Shown: in pieces, positions 7,533-18,390 of the stretch | How the letters are laid out: each line of letters opens with the position of its first letter | How positions within the stretch are numbered: the first letter of the stretch is position 1 | From: Legionella taurinensis | Lineage (GTDB): Bacteria > Pseudomonadota > Gammaproteobacteria > Legionellales > Legionellaceae | Length of the DNA stretch: 64,000 nt | Reading direction: 5' to 3' | NCBI RefSeq assembly: GCF_900452865.1 | Contig: NZ_UGOZ01000001.1 | Location: 1,426,001 to 1,490,000 of the forward strand | Position numbers and translations under genes: made by a program | Notes under the pieces: model-generated | Told to the model about the DNA's origin: nothing | Database searches by the model: none | What the model saw: only the letters and a program-made list of their open reading frames with translations

Positions 7533-8953
7533 TATTGCTCCACCATAAACCGGATGTCGTCTTTCAAGGCAGCGATGCGGGCATCCAGGTAGTGATCGTT
7601 TCCTGCCATCTTTTTAGCCACGTTCAATTGCCGCAGGGCATCCCGCGATCGCCCCTGCAGCAGATTGCATTGGGCCTGGGTAAAATAGGCATACCCTTTC
7701 TGCCGGGAGGCCGCCTGCGCCTGGGCTAAGGTTTCGCACAGGGGCAGGTCGCGCTTGAATTGACGAAATCCCTTTAACAGGATGGCCGTGGCCTGTTCGG
7801 CTTGTCCGGCAGCAAGAAGGCCCTCGGCATAAGCCATCAGGGCGGCGTAATTCTCGGGGTAATTGGATTGCAATTCCTTCAGTCGTTTTAACGCCGCATT
7901 AAACTGCCGATTGCCTGCCTCGGCTTCGGCCATGGCCACCTGATAAAAAAGATTGTCTTTATTTTCGGTGGTCAGACGGGTCAATTGAAGTTCGGCATTG
8001 CTAAACTGATTGGCTTTCATCAAGGCCAGACTTTGCCCATACTCGCAGGCCGCTGCGGTATTATGCCGCCGGCATTCCTTCTGATAATAATCCAGCATCT
8101 GTTTGCTGTTTTCCGCGAGGCTGTTGCGGATGAGTTCTTTAAACAAATGATAATCAAGGCTGTCGGGGTAATTTTTATGCTTAACGTTGCCGCTGCGGTT
8201 CTCTGCTTCGGCAATGCGATCCTCATCCAGCGGGTGGGTGCGTAAAATGGCAGGGATGTTGTCCGTGTAATAATAGCGGGTGGCTTCCTGCATTTTTTTA
8301 AAAAAACCCGCCATGCCGCGCGGATCAAACCCCGCTTTTATGAGCATGGCAATGCCGATACGATCCGCTTCTTTCTCGTTGGCACGGGTAAAATTGATAT
8401 TGTCCTGGGCAAACCCGGTAATCGATGCCATCATGGCGCCGCCGGCGAGCGTTGGGTTGATGGCGCCCAGTGCCACGGCGGCGAGCATGGAGGCCAGCAT
8501 GGGGACGCGCATTTGTTTTTGATGTTGAATCATACGATAAAGGTGGTGCAGCCTGACGTGGGCAATTTCATGCGCCATCACCGCGGCCAGTTCGCTTTCA
8601 TTCTGGGTGGCAAGAATCAGTTGGGTATTGATGCCTATATAGCCGCCGGGACCTGCGAAGGCGTTGATTTCATTGGATTTAACAATGAAAAAATAGGGCA
8701 GGGGCATGCGGGCAAACTGGGATAAGCGTTTACCTAAATGATTAATGTATTGCGTCGCGAGCGGGGTGCGGACCACGAGATCCGATTGATTAATCAATTG
8801 CCTGAATTCCTTTTCAAGCTCCTCAAGCTCACTGGTCGAGTAGGGACTGAATGCCTGCGCTGTGCTGTTGCCAAAGCTCATGGAGAGGATGATAACCAGC
8901 GTGAGCGCATGACGGATGAATCTCCCTGTAACCCTTTGAAAACGGCGTGTCAT
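7532..8953 (-). CDS. M48 family metalloprotease with TPR repeats (BepA-like)
   Basis: A 473-residue periplasmic protease. It has a signal peptide (hydrophobic 14-28), a zinc-binding HEIAH motif at 128-132 and the third-ligand region NEKEADR at about 192-198. A Gly/Ala-rich hydrophobic hairpin lies between them. The C-terminal half is helical repeats in the TPR pattern (for example YAALMAYAEGLLAAGQAEQA). The architecture matches BepA/YfgC, which assists and degrades outer-membrane proteins and assembles LptD. That role is inferred from the family. It lies downstream of nothing obvious and upstream of the RES/Xre pair. Confidence 0.85.
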   Translation of the reverse strand: MTRRFQRVTGRFIRHALTLVIILSMSFGNSTAQAFSPYSTSELEELEKEFRQLINQSDLVVRTPLATQYINHLGKRLSQFARMPLPYFFIVKSNEINAFAGPGGYIGINTQLILATQNESELAAVMAHEIAHVRLHHLYRMIQHQKQMRVPMLASMLAAVALGAINPTLAGGAMMASITGFAQDNINFTRANEKEADRIGIAMLIKAGFDPRGMAGFFKKMQEATRYYYTDNIPAILRTHPLDEDRIAEAENRSGNVKHKNYPDSLDYHLFKELIRNSLAENSKQMLDYYQKECRRHNTAAACEYGQSLALMKANQFSNAELQLTRLTTENKDNLFYQVAMAEAEAGNRQFNAALKRLKELQSNYPENYAALMAYAEGLLAAGQAEQATAILLKGFRQFKRDLPLCETLAQAQAASRQKGYAYFTQAQCNLLQGRSRDALRQLNVAKKMAGNDHYLDARIAALKDDIRFMVEQ

Positions 8954-9140
8954 TCCTCATCCTCTCGTTGATATCCGGGAAAAACCATGGATTATAATAA
9001 AACAGTCCGTCGGCCATGGCAAAAATTTAACATAAATCCCTGACAAACCGAGGGATTCCCTTGTGTTTTCATGATCAATACTACTCAGAAATTGAATAAT
9101 TTGTTATCATGTTTGGATTTTTAGAGTCATCGGTTTAACT

Positions 9141-10199
9141 ATGCACAATTCCTTTATGCTTAAAGCGCTTGACCAGGCAAGGTTAGGCAGGGGTTTTTGT
9201 GCACCCAATCCCAGTGTCGGCGCCGTGGCGGTGCGCGGGCAGATGATTCTTGCTGCCGGGTATCACGCCGGGGCAGGGAAACCGCATGCCGAGCAGGAAG
9301 TGCTTAAGCAATTGTCTGGCAATCTGGAGGATGTGACCTTGTACGTCACCCTCGAGCCCTGCAACCATTGGGGAAAAACGCCGCCCTGTGTCGAGGCCAT
9401 TATTCAGGCAGGCGTCGGGCGGGTTGTTTATGGATTTGCCGACCCCAACCCCCTGGTGGCGGCCAATAATACCCCAGCCTTGTTAGGTCAGCATGGCATT
9501 GAGGTCATGGCCTGTCCTTTGCCTGAAATTGATGTGTTTTATCAAAGTTATTCCCATTGGACGCTCACAAAAAAGCCCTGGGTTACCGCGAAAATAGCAC
9601 AAAGCCTCGATGGCAAAATCGGGGGGCCTAACGGTGAAAGGGTGCAGCTTTCCAATGACGCCTGCGCCGAATTCACTCACACCCAACGGCTTCACAGCGA
9701 CATTCTGTTAACCACGGCAAAGACTGTCCGTAACGACAATCCCCGTCTTGATGTGCGCTTGCCCGGATACACTGGCCCAAAGCCCATTGCCATCCTGGAT
9801 CGCACCCTCGGCTTAACCGCTGATGCGTCTGTTTTTACTACCGCCGAGTATTGCCATGTTTTTCACGACGAAACGGTCGCCGTGAAAAACCCCTTTCCCC
9901 ATTGTACCTACCATGCCATCAGCAGCCGGGAAGGCGGTCTGGATTTGAGCGCCGTGATTGCGCAGCTCGGGGCTTTAGGCTATCACGACGTCTGGGTTGA
10001 AGCCGGTGGGCGGTTGTTTTCTGCCCTTCATGAGCAACACCTGGTGAATACCACGCTGGTTTATCTCGTGCCTGAAGTATTAGGTGAATCCGCAGGCAAT
10101 GGTTATCATGGCGGTCAGATTTTAAAGGGCAGGCGTTCCGTCTCGTGGCAGGCGAAGGAAGACAATATGATATTGCGTCTGGATTGGTTGGAGAAGTGA
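9141..10199 (+). CDS. ribD: RibD, bifunctional pyrimidine deaminase/reductase
   Basis: A 352-residue two-domain enzyme for the second and third steps of riboflavin synthesis. The deaminase domain has the zinc motif PHAE (His49, Glu51) and PC-x8-C (Cys74, Cys83). The reductase domain starts near residue 145 (KPWVTAKIAQSLDGKI). Length is normal. It is the first gene of ribD-ribE-ribBA-ribH. The stop overlaps the ribE start as TGATG. No FMN riboswitch is visible in the 87 nt upstream. Confidence 0.95.
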   Translation: MHNSFMLKALDQARLGRGFCAPNPSVGAVAVRGQMILAAGYHAGAGKPHAEQEVLKQLSGNLEDVTLYVTLEPCNHWGKTPPCVEAIIQAGVGRVVYGFADPNPLVAANNTPALLGQHGIEVMACPLPEIDVFYQSYSHWTLTKKPWVTAKIAQSLDGKIGGPNGERVQLSNDACAEFTHTQRLHSDILLTTAKTVRNDNPRLDVRLPGYTGPKPIAILDRTLGLTADASVFTTAEYCHVFHDETVAVKNPFPHCTYHAISSREGGLDLSAVIAQLGALGYHDVWVEAGGRLFSALHEQHLVNTTLVYLVPEVLGESAGNGYHGGQILKGRRSVSWQAKEDNMILRLDWLEK

Positions 10200-10813
10200 T
10201 GTTTACCGGACTTATAGAAGAAAAAGCGCAGGTGATAAGTAACGAGCCGGCTTCGGGGGGCAGGCGCCTGTGCCTGCACTCGCCATTTAAGACGCTGCAA
10301 AGCGGTGAGAGCATTGCAGTGAACGGCGTCTGCCTGACTCATAAGTCAGAGGACGCCTTGAGTCTGGTGTTTGATGTTTCACCCGAAACACTGGCTAAAA
10401 CAACCCTGGGCCAGCTGAAGGCAGGGGATTTAGTTAATCTCGAGCGTGCCATGCTGGCGCATACCCGGTTTGGCGGCCACTATGTCAGCGGCCACGTCGA
10501 CACGACAGCCGGGTTAGCCGCAATGAAGAACGTCGGTGACTATTATGAAATTCAGGTGAATGAGTTTGGTGCGGATGCCCGGTTGTACCTGCTTCCCAAG
10601 GGCAGCATTACCCTGGATGGCGTGAGTTTGACCATTAACGCGGTGACCCCGCAGGCCATTCATTTGATGCTGGTGCCGCATACACTCAAGGTGACGACCC
10701 TGGGAGACCTTAAACCCGGTCATCGTTTTAACGTGGAATTTGATTATTTGACTCGAATTGTTGCTCATCAACTCAGCATTTCGGGCCAGTTAAAGAATGA
10801 GGTTTATTCATGA
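10199..10813 (+). CDS. ribE: Riboflavin synthase, alpha chain
   Basis: A 204-residue protein beginning MFTGLIEE, the invariant N terminus of riboflavin synthase. Its two lumazine-binding repeats carry GVCLT and GVSLTIN, and HYVSGHVD is also present. It dismutates two 6,7-dimethyl-8-ribityllumazines to riboflavin. The reading frame extends upstream to 10145, but the true start is the ATG at 10199 inside the ribD stop. Its end overlaps ribBA by 4 nt (ATGA). Confidence 0.95.
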   Translation: MFTGLIEEKAQVISNEPASGGRRLCLHSPFKTLQSGESIAVNGVCLTHKSEDALSLVFDVSPETLAKTTLGQLKAGDLVNLERAMLAHTRFGGHYVSGHVDTTAGLAAMKNVGDYYEIQVNEFGADARLYLLPKGSITLDGVSLTINAVTPQAIHLMLVPHTLKVTTLGDLKPGHRFNVEFDYLTRIVAHQLSISGQLKNEVYS

Positions 10814-12018
10814 CGAGTCCTTTTGCCAGTATTGAGCACGCAATCGACACTTTAAAGGCAGGGCGCATGATCATGCTCCTTGATGATGAAAATCGTGAAA
10901 ACGAAGGGGATCTGGTGATTGCGGCGCAGCATGCCACGCCAGAAGCCATTAATTTCATGTCGCGATTTGGGCGCGGTTTAATCTGCCTGCCCATGGCGGG
11001 GGAGCTGATCGATAAATTGCAGTTGCCCATGATGGCTACCCATAACCGCTCGCCGTATGGCACGGCGTTCACCGTCTCCATAGAAGCTGCCCGCGGGGTG
11101 TCAACGGGCATTTCCGCCAATGATCGTGCCCACACCATTCAGGTCGCTATTGATGCGGCCAGCAGCGCGGCTGACATTATTTCCCCGGGGCATGTTTTTC
11201 CGTTGCGCGCGAAAGAAGGTGGCGTATTGAAGCGTCAGGGCCAGACTGAGGGCAGTGTCGACCTGGCAAGGCTTGCCGGATTGACGCCGGCTGCGGTGAT
11301 TTGTGAAATCATCAACGATGACGGCACCATGAGCCGCCGTGACGAGCTCGCTGTTTTTTCACAACAGCACGATATCCCCATGGTCACTATCCGTGACCTG
11401 ATTGATTACCGCATACGCCATGAAACACTGGTGGATGCCGCCGCAGAAACCACCATTCCCCTGCAGGATCACGGGCCTTTTTCCATGACCGTATTCAGCA
11501 ACGAACTGGATGATGCCGAACATTTTGCCCTGGTAAAAAAACCGGTGGTTGCCAATCAGGTTCCTTTGGTGCGCATTCATTCCGAGTGCATTACCGGGGA
11601 TGTGTTTGGTTCCTGCAAATGCGATTGCGGCGCGCAATTGCAGCGTTCCTTAAGCCTGATTGCCAAAGAGGGCGGTGTGCTGATTTATTTGCGTCAGGAA
11701 GGACGCGGTATTGGTTTGGCTAATAAATTAAAAGCTTACGCCCTGCAGGAGCAGGGTCTGGATACCGTGGATGCCAACTTAAAACTGGGATTTCCGGCCG
11801 ATAACCGCGACTACGCCATCGGTTTTCAGATTCTTAAGTACTTAGGCATTGATGTTCTGCGCTTAATCACCAATAATCCGCAAAAACTTGAGGGCATCAG
11901 GAAATTTGGCTTAACCATCAGCGAACGCGTGCCGTTAGCCATTGAGCCTTCAAACGAGAATCGTAACTATTTAAAGACCAAGCAAACCCGGCTGGGTCAC
12001 TTAATGACTGTGGATTAG
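10810..12018 (+). CDS. ribBA: RibBA, DHBP synthase / GTP cyclohydrolase II
   Basis: A 402-residue bifunctional enzyme. The N-terminal half (to about 205) is 3,4-dihydroxy-2-butanone 4-phosphate synthase with DDENRENEGDL and the EGSVDLARLAG segment. The C-terminal half is GTP cyclohydrolase II. It has the zinc site C-x10-C-x-C (SECITGDVFGSCKCDCG) and the catalytic segment LRQEGRGIGL. Both halves look active. Together they supply both precursors consumed by RibD and RibH. Confidence 0.95.
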   Translation: MTSPFASIEHAIDTLKAGRMIMLLDDENRENEGDLVIAAQHATPEAINFMSRFGRGLICLPMAGELIDKLQLPMMATHNRSPYGTAFTVSIEAARGVSTGISANDRAHTIQVAIDAASSAADIISPGHVFPLRAKEGGVLKRQGQTEGSVDLARLAGLTPAAVICEIINDDGTMSRRDELAVFSQQHDIPMVTIRDLIDYRIRHETLVDAAAETTIPLQDHGPFSMTVFSNELDDAEHFALVKKPVVANQVPLVRIHSECITGDVFGSCKCDCGAQLQRSLSLIAKEGGVLIYLRQEGRGIGLANKLKAYALQEQGLDTVDANLKLGFPADNRDYAIGFQILKYLGIDVLRLITNNPQKLEGIRKFGLTISERVPLAIEPSNENRNYLKTKQTRLGHLMTVD

Positions 12019-12027
12019 GATGACTGA

Positions 12028-12495
12028 ATGAAACTGATTGATGAAACAACGGCTGAACGAAGCCCTTCTTTTCCGGTGGCCTTAGTGGTAAGCCAGTTTA
12101 ATCGCGATGTAACCGCTGAATTAAAGAAAGGCGCGATGGAGCGTTTATTGCAGGCAGGATTTCATGACCATGATTTACTGATTGTGGAGGTGCCTGGCGC
12201 TGTTGAAATTCCGTTGGCTGCCCAACGCCTCGCGGCAAAAGGGCAGGTGCAAGCCATTATTGCTCTGGGGGCTGTTATTCGCGGCGAAACCACGCATTAT
12301 GACTATGTCTGTGAACAGGTCAGCAATGGCTGCCAGCGGGTAGCGCTGGATTATAACCTGCCCGTTGTTTTTGGGGTATTAACCACTGAAAATGACGCGC
12401 AGGCCTGGGATCGCCTGGGCGGGCGTCACGGCCATAAAGGACAGGATGCAGCCGATTGCGCGATAGCCATGCATACCATACTCAAACAACTTTAA
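12028..12495 (+). CDS. ribH: 6,7-dimethyl-8-ribityllumazine synthase
   Basis: A 155-residue protein with the substrate-binding motifs SQFN, VPGAVEIP and GAVIRGETTHYDYVCEQ, and PVVFGVLT, of lumazine synthase. It condenses the RibA/RibD pyrimidine with DHBP to form the substrate of RibE. It starts 9 nt after ribBA and ends the rib cluster. A gap of about 155 nt then separates it from pyrG. Confidence 0.95.
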   Translation: MKLIDETTAERSPSFPVALVVSQFNRDVTAELKKGAMERLLQAGFHDHDLLIVEVPGAVEIPLAAQRLAAKGQVQAIIALGAVIRGETTHYDYVCEQVSNGCQRVALDYNLPVVFGVLTTENDAQAWDRLGGRHGHKGQDAADCAIAMHTILKQL

Positions 12496-12519
12496 ACGCA
12501 CGGACTTTAAGCGGGTTGA

Positions 12520-15113
<2,594 letters not shown>

Positions 15114-15156
15114 TGATGACCCGATCCGAGGTGTAAGGGAAGTTTCCACATGAACT

Positions 15157-15177
15157 CCCTCTCGCAACGCGAGAGGG
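15157..15177. terminator. Hairpin between kdsA and the convergent gene
   Basis: CCCTCTCGC (15157-15165) and GCGAGAGGG (15169-15177) form a perfect 9-bp stem with loop AAC. It lies between two convergent stop codons. No long T-run follows on either strand. It may be a bidirectional end-of-transcript hairpin or a member of a dispersed palindrome family (compare 54829-54850). Confidence 0.5.
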
Positions 15178-15207
15178 ATGCTCTCACGGCCAAAGCCCAT
15201 TGCCCCC

Positions 15208-17196
15208 CTAATTCATGTAATCAACCGGCTGGGGAAAGCTGATGAAATTTTTAGTGATTTGCTTTTCCCTGGACTGATTAGGATTTGCCCCGTTACACCA
15301 TTGACTGGATTTGGGGTGTTTCTGGCCCCGCTTATCCACCACCGTACAGCTCGCCTTATCGACTATCTCGGATTTGTTAAACGGGCATTGGGACGGATTG
15401 GCCGAATCAGGGCATTTGTCGAATTTGGCGTTAACCACAAAGGTATACACATTGTCGTTGATGTCAGTGAAGCTGACCTTGATAGGGTAACTGGCCACAT
15501 TACCCACTCGGAAGCCGGCAATCTGACTATTGCCCGGCATGATGACATTTTGATTCACTGTGCTGCAGGACAGGTTGTCAGCGGCCTGGTTAAACGTACA
15601 GACACCGTATTTTTTCAACAGCGGGGTGCTGATATTATTCACCATCACCTGAGGCACGCCCATGGCCACTGAAAAACCATCTGCATAGTTAAATTGATGT
15701 TTGTTCTCGAGTCCACTTGGACCTCCCACCGTAAAAATCAATCCATCGCCCAGCTCGCTCATGAAGCCCACTGCATCATCCACGGAAAACCCATAGGCAT
15801 CCATGGCGAGGTAATCGGGTGCATGAATCAATTTAACGTAAGGGTTAAAAAGAAACGAGTTGTCTGTCGTTCCCTGGTAATTGTATTGCAGTTCATGGAT
15901 GTACATGGACTGGATTTCGGCATGCCCCTTACCATCGACTTTTGCCGTTGAGGCCAGGGGATTGGCTGCTGCACCGCAGCCTTCATTGAAGGGCACCCAA
16001 CCGTAAATGTGTTTCATGGCCTCCCAGTAGTTAAAGGGGACGGGTTTCGTGACATTGCTATCCACTTTGCACTGGCCTGCATTGAACAAGGCGACATATT
16101 GGTTGTGATTTTGCTTGAAGAATCGCTGAACCAGATCAAATTTTTTCTGCAACTCCTCGGGGCAGTTCACCTGTTCCTTGACGTACTGGCTTATGTCTTC
16201 GTCCCATGTGACGCAGGAGCCCCAGAGGTTCTGGATCCGTTGCACAGCCTGACCAAAATGAAGCGATTTTTTCTCTTCCTCACTGCATTGATCGCCCTTG
16301 GATTTATCCTGGCATTTTTTAACGGTTAATACGGGCGGGAAACCGTCTTTGGGTTTGACTGGAGCGTTGTCTGTGGGGGGGAGCGTGCCAAATCGTTGGG
16401 CAAATATATTGTATCCGCCTGGCAGTTTTAATTCGTCAAGGTTATAGACTGGCCAGCCATTGCCAATGTCGGTATTTAAAAATTGTTCCAGGTGATTCCT
16501 GAAATCCGATAACAACTGCGTCGAACCGCTGTAGCCGATGTAGGGGTTATTTTTAGGGCCAATGGCAATCGGGAGGTACACGTGATCCACATAGGAAATG
16601 TTGTACCCGACATTTTCCGGTTTTAAAAGCCTGACGCTTTGACCTGGGGGAATGATGGAATCCCCAAAGGTGAATTCGGAAAGCTGGGCATAAATATTCT
16701 CAGGAAATTGCGTGTCGCTTGAATAAATGGTCAGCGTGCATGCAGTCCCCTTCCCGGAGCAGGAGACGCCTTCTGTCTTGGCACTCAGGCGTTGGTCGCC
16801 GCTATCCCGCAGGTTTTCTGATTTATCAGCCAGCACAACGCGTCCGCCATTCCACCAGGTAATGTACTTGCCATTGGCAATCTGACTGAACAGGGGCAGG
16901 GTGATGGTCACCGAGGAGCCGGGCGCGATGCCCTGATCCTCATTGACATACAATTTGTACACTTTCTCGGTTGGATAAGGGGAGGACGTGCGCAGGCATC
17001 CTTGAATCCATTCATTCACGGCGTTTTTACTGGTGGAGATGACCGGATAGATGACTGTTTCCGAATTATTATAAACCGTGATGGTTTTGGGTTTGACCGT
17101 AAACGACTTGTTATCATAATCTTTGCATTCGACCGCATAGGCGTTGGAGAGTAAGGACAGAGTGATACAGCTTGTTGTGGCAATTAATTTAATCAT
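15208..17196 (-). CDS. Large secreted protein, unknown function
   Basis: A 662-residue protein with a Sec signal peptide (cut likely after SNAYA, residue 21). The mature protein has many cysteines (for example VECKDYD, GVSCSGKGTACT, KKCQDKSKGDQCSEE), which suggests a disulfide-stabilised extracellular fold. Segments such as SVTITLPLFSQIANG and ITWWNGGRVVL weakly recall GH64/thaumatin-like beta-1,3-glucanases, but I cannot confirm this. Export by type II secretion is possible and is inference only. It stands alone, convergent with kdsA and upstream of nothing on its strand. Confidence 0.6.
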   Translation of the reverse strand: MIKLIATTSCITLSLLSNAYAVECKDYDNKSFTVKPKTITVYNNSETVIYPVISTSKNAVNEWIQGCLRTSSPYPTEKVYKLYVNEDQGIAPGSSVTITLPLFSQIANGKYITWWNGGRVVLADKSENLRDSGDQRLSAKTEGVSCSGKGTACTLTIYSSDTQFPENIYAQLSEFTFGDSIIPPGQSVRLLKPENVGYNISYVDHVYLPIAIGPKNNPYIGYSGSTQLLSDFRNHLEQFLNTDIGNGWPVYNLDELKLPGGYNIFAQRFGTLPPTDNAPVKPKDGFPPVLTVKKCQDKSKGDQCSEEEKKSLHFGQAVQRIQNLWGSCVTWDEDISQYVKEQVNCPEELQKKFDLVQRFFKQNHNQYVALFNAGQCKVDSNVTKPVPFNYWEAMKHIYGWVPFNEGCGAAANPLASTAKVDGKGHAEIQSMYIHELQYNYQGTTDNSFLFNPYVKLIHAPDYLAMDAYGFSVDDAVGFMSELGDGLIFTVGGPSGLENKHQFNYADGFSVAMGVPQVMVNNISTPLLKKYGVCTFNQAADNLSCSTVNQNVIMPGNSQIAGFRVGNVASYPIKVSFTDINDNVYTFVVNAKFDKCPDSANPSQCPFNKSEIVDKASCTVVDKRGQKHPKSSQWCNGANPNQSREKQITKNFISFPQPVDYMN

Positions 17197-17273
17197 GGGG
17201 CTGCTCTGTTATTTATGTATCAGGTTTAATATAGCACAGGGCGTGTTTTTTTAGAGCAAGGGGCGCGGGTCTT

Positions 17274-17302
17274 TACAAAAAAATTAGTTTTCACTGGGAA
17301 AA
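17274..17302 (-). terminator. Possible terminator downstream of tRNA-Ser
   Basis: Read on the minus strand, TTTTC-CCAGT-GAAAA forms a weak 5-bp stem followed by CTAATTTTTTT. The position, about 40 nt after the tRNA 3' end, fits a terminator. The stem is AT-rich and short. Confidence 0.4.
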
Positions 17303-17339
17303 TAAAGCGGGCGTAAGGGATTGAAACATTAGACAAATT

Positions 17340-17427
17340 TGGCGGAGAGGCAGGGATTCGAACCCTGGGAAGGTTGCCCTTCAACGGTTTTCAAGACCGC
17401 CGCAATCGACCGCTCTGCCACCTCTCC
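17340..17427 (-). tRNA. tRNA-Ser, anticodon UGA
   Basis: An 88-nt tRNA with acceptor stem GGAGAGG/CCTCTCC, an encoded CCA end and D-arm GGCAGAGCGGTCGATTGC. The anticodon loop CTTGAAA gives anticodon TGA. A long variable arm (GAAGGGCAACCTTC), typical of serine tRNAs, precedes the T arm CCAGGGTTCGAATCCCTG. All stems pair. It reads UCA and UCG/UCU by wobble. Confidence 0.97.
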
Positions 17428-17438
17428 GACAGTGCGAA

Positions 17439-17467
17439 ATAGTATCGTAAGCCCAGGTGCATTGCAA
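17439..17467 (-). promoter_or_regulatory. Sigma-70 promoter of tRNA-Ser
   Basis: On the minus strand TTGCAA (17462-17467) is followed after exactly 17 nt by TACTAT (17439-17444). The mature tRNA starts 11 nt further on. This is a good housekeeping promoter. Confidence 0.65.
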
Positions 17468-17523
17468 ATTATTTTTTAATGAATTTGGAAAAGAAAAGAG
17501 TCGGTAATTCATCCTTTCGAGAG

Positions 17524-17552
17524 TTCGCAAATTGTTGCAGGATGGGTATAAT
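17524..17552 (+). promoter_or_regulatory. Sigma-70 promoter of bamD
   Basis: A perfect TATAAT at 17547-17552 has TTCGCA at 17524-17529 with a 17-nt spacer. The bamD ATG is 61 nt downstream of the -10. Confidence 0.6.
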
Positions 17553-17613
17553 GGGCGGCATTTGCAAAGTATTGCCGTCTCATGACGGCGAGCGTTTTAC
17601 AGGGTGTTAATAA

Positions 17614-18390
17614 ATGAAACAATTAAAAGCGATAGTCCTGATAAGCCTGATTCTATTTCTTGGTGCCTGTTCCAAATGGGGACGCGATGATGATGACAAT
17701 GGTCCCTACAAGGGCATGAGCGCCAAACAGTTGTTTGATCAGTCAAAAGACGCGATTGCCAAAGGGCAGTATCAAACCGCTTCCAAACGTCTCGAAGCCC
17801 TGGAATCCATGTACCCTTTCAGTGAATACGCTGAGCAGGCGCAACTGGATTTGATTTATGCCTACTACCAGAATGGCGATTACGCATCGACTGCAGCCAC
17901 GGCAGACCGCTTTATTCACCTCTATCCACGCGCCCAGCACGTGGATTATGCCTATTACATGAAAGGTCTGGCTAACTTTAATCAACCTCGCGGCTCTTTT
18001 GCCAATGTTATCCCCCTCGATGAATCCATGCGGGATGCAGGCACTCAGGCGCAGGCTTACAGTGATTTTTCGGCATTAATCGAACGTTTTCCCAACAGCC
18101 GTTATAAACCCAATGCCTTGCAGCGCATGATTTATTTAAGAAATACCTTTGCGCAAAGAGAACTGAATGCATCGAAGTATTTCTTTGAGCGTAAAAAATA
18201 CGTGGCCGCGGCCGAGCGTGCGAGCTATTTAGTCAAAAACTATCCGCAGGCGCCTGCCGCTCAGCCGGGGTTGGTGTTGCTGTATAAATCCAATCTGGCT
18301 TTGGGATTAACAAAAGCAGCGGCTGATGCACTGGCGGTTTACAATGCCACTTACCCTAACCAACCCCTCAATGACAGCGCGCTCAGTTAA
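17614..18390 (+). CDS. bamD: BamD, outer-membrane assembly lipoprotein
   Basis: A 258-residue lipoprotein with signal peptide and lipobox LGAC (Cys20). Tandem TPR-like helices follow, including SAKQLFDQSKDAIAKGQYQTA and SEYAEQAQLDLIYAYYQNGDY. HVDYAYYMKGLANF and SRYKPNALQRMIYLRN are BamD landmarks. It anchors to the inner face of the outer membrane and helps BamA insert beta-barrels. Length is normal. The next gene begins inside its 3' end. Confidence 0.94.
   Translation: MKQLKAIVLISLILFLGACSKWGRDDDDNGPYKGMSAKQLFDQSKDAIAKGQYQTASKRLEALESMYPFSEYAEQAQLDLIYAYYQNGDYASTAATADRFIHLYPRAQHVDYAYYMKGLANFNQPRGSFANVIPLDESMRDAGTQAQAYSDFSALIERFPNSRYKPNALQRMIYLRNTFAQRELNASKYFFERKKYVAAAERASYLVKNYPQAPAAQPGLVLLYKSNLALGLTKAAADALAVYNATYPNQPLNDSALS

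Noticed and set aside
9054-9140. Possible FMN riboswitch before ribD
   Set aside because: The 87 nt are too short and show none of the conserved RFN segments.
17311-17327. GGCGTAAGGGATTGAAAC, resembling the end of a CRISPR repeat
   Set aside because: It occurs once, with no spaced copies and no cas genes nearby.
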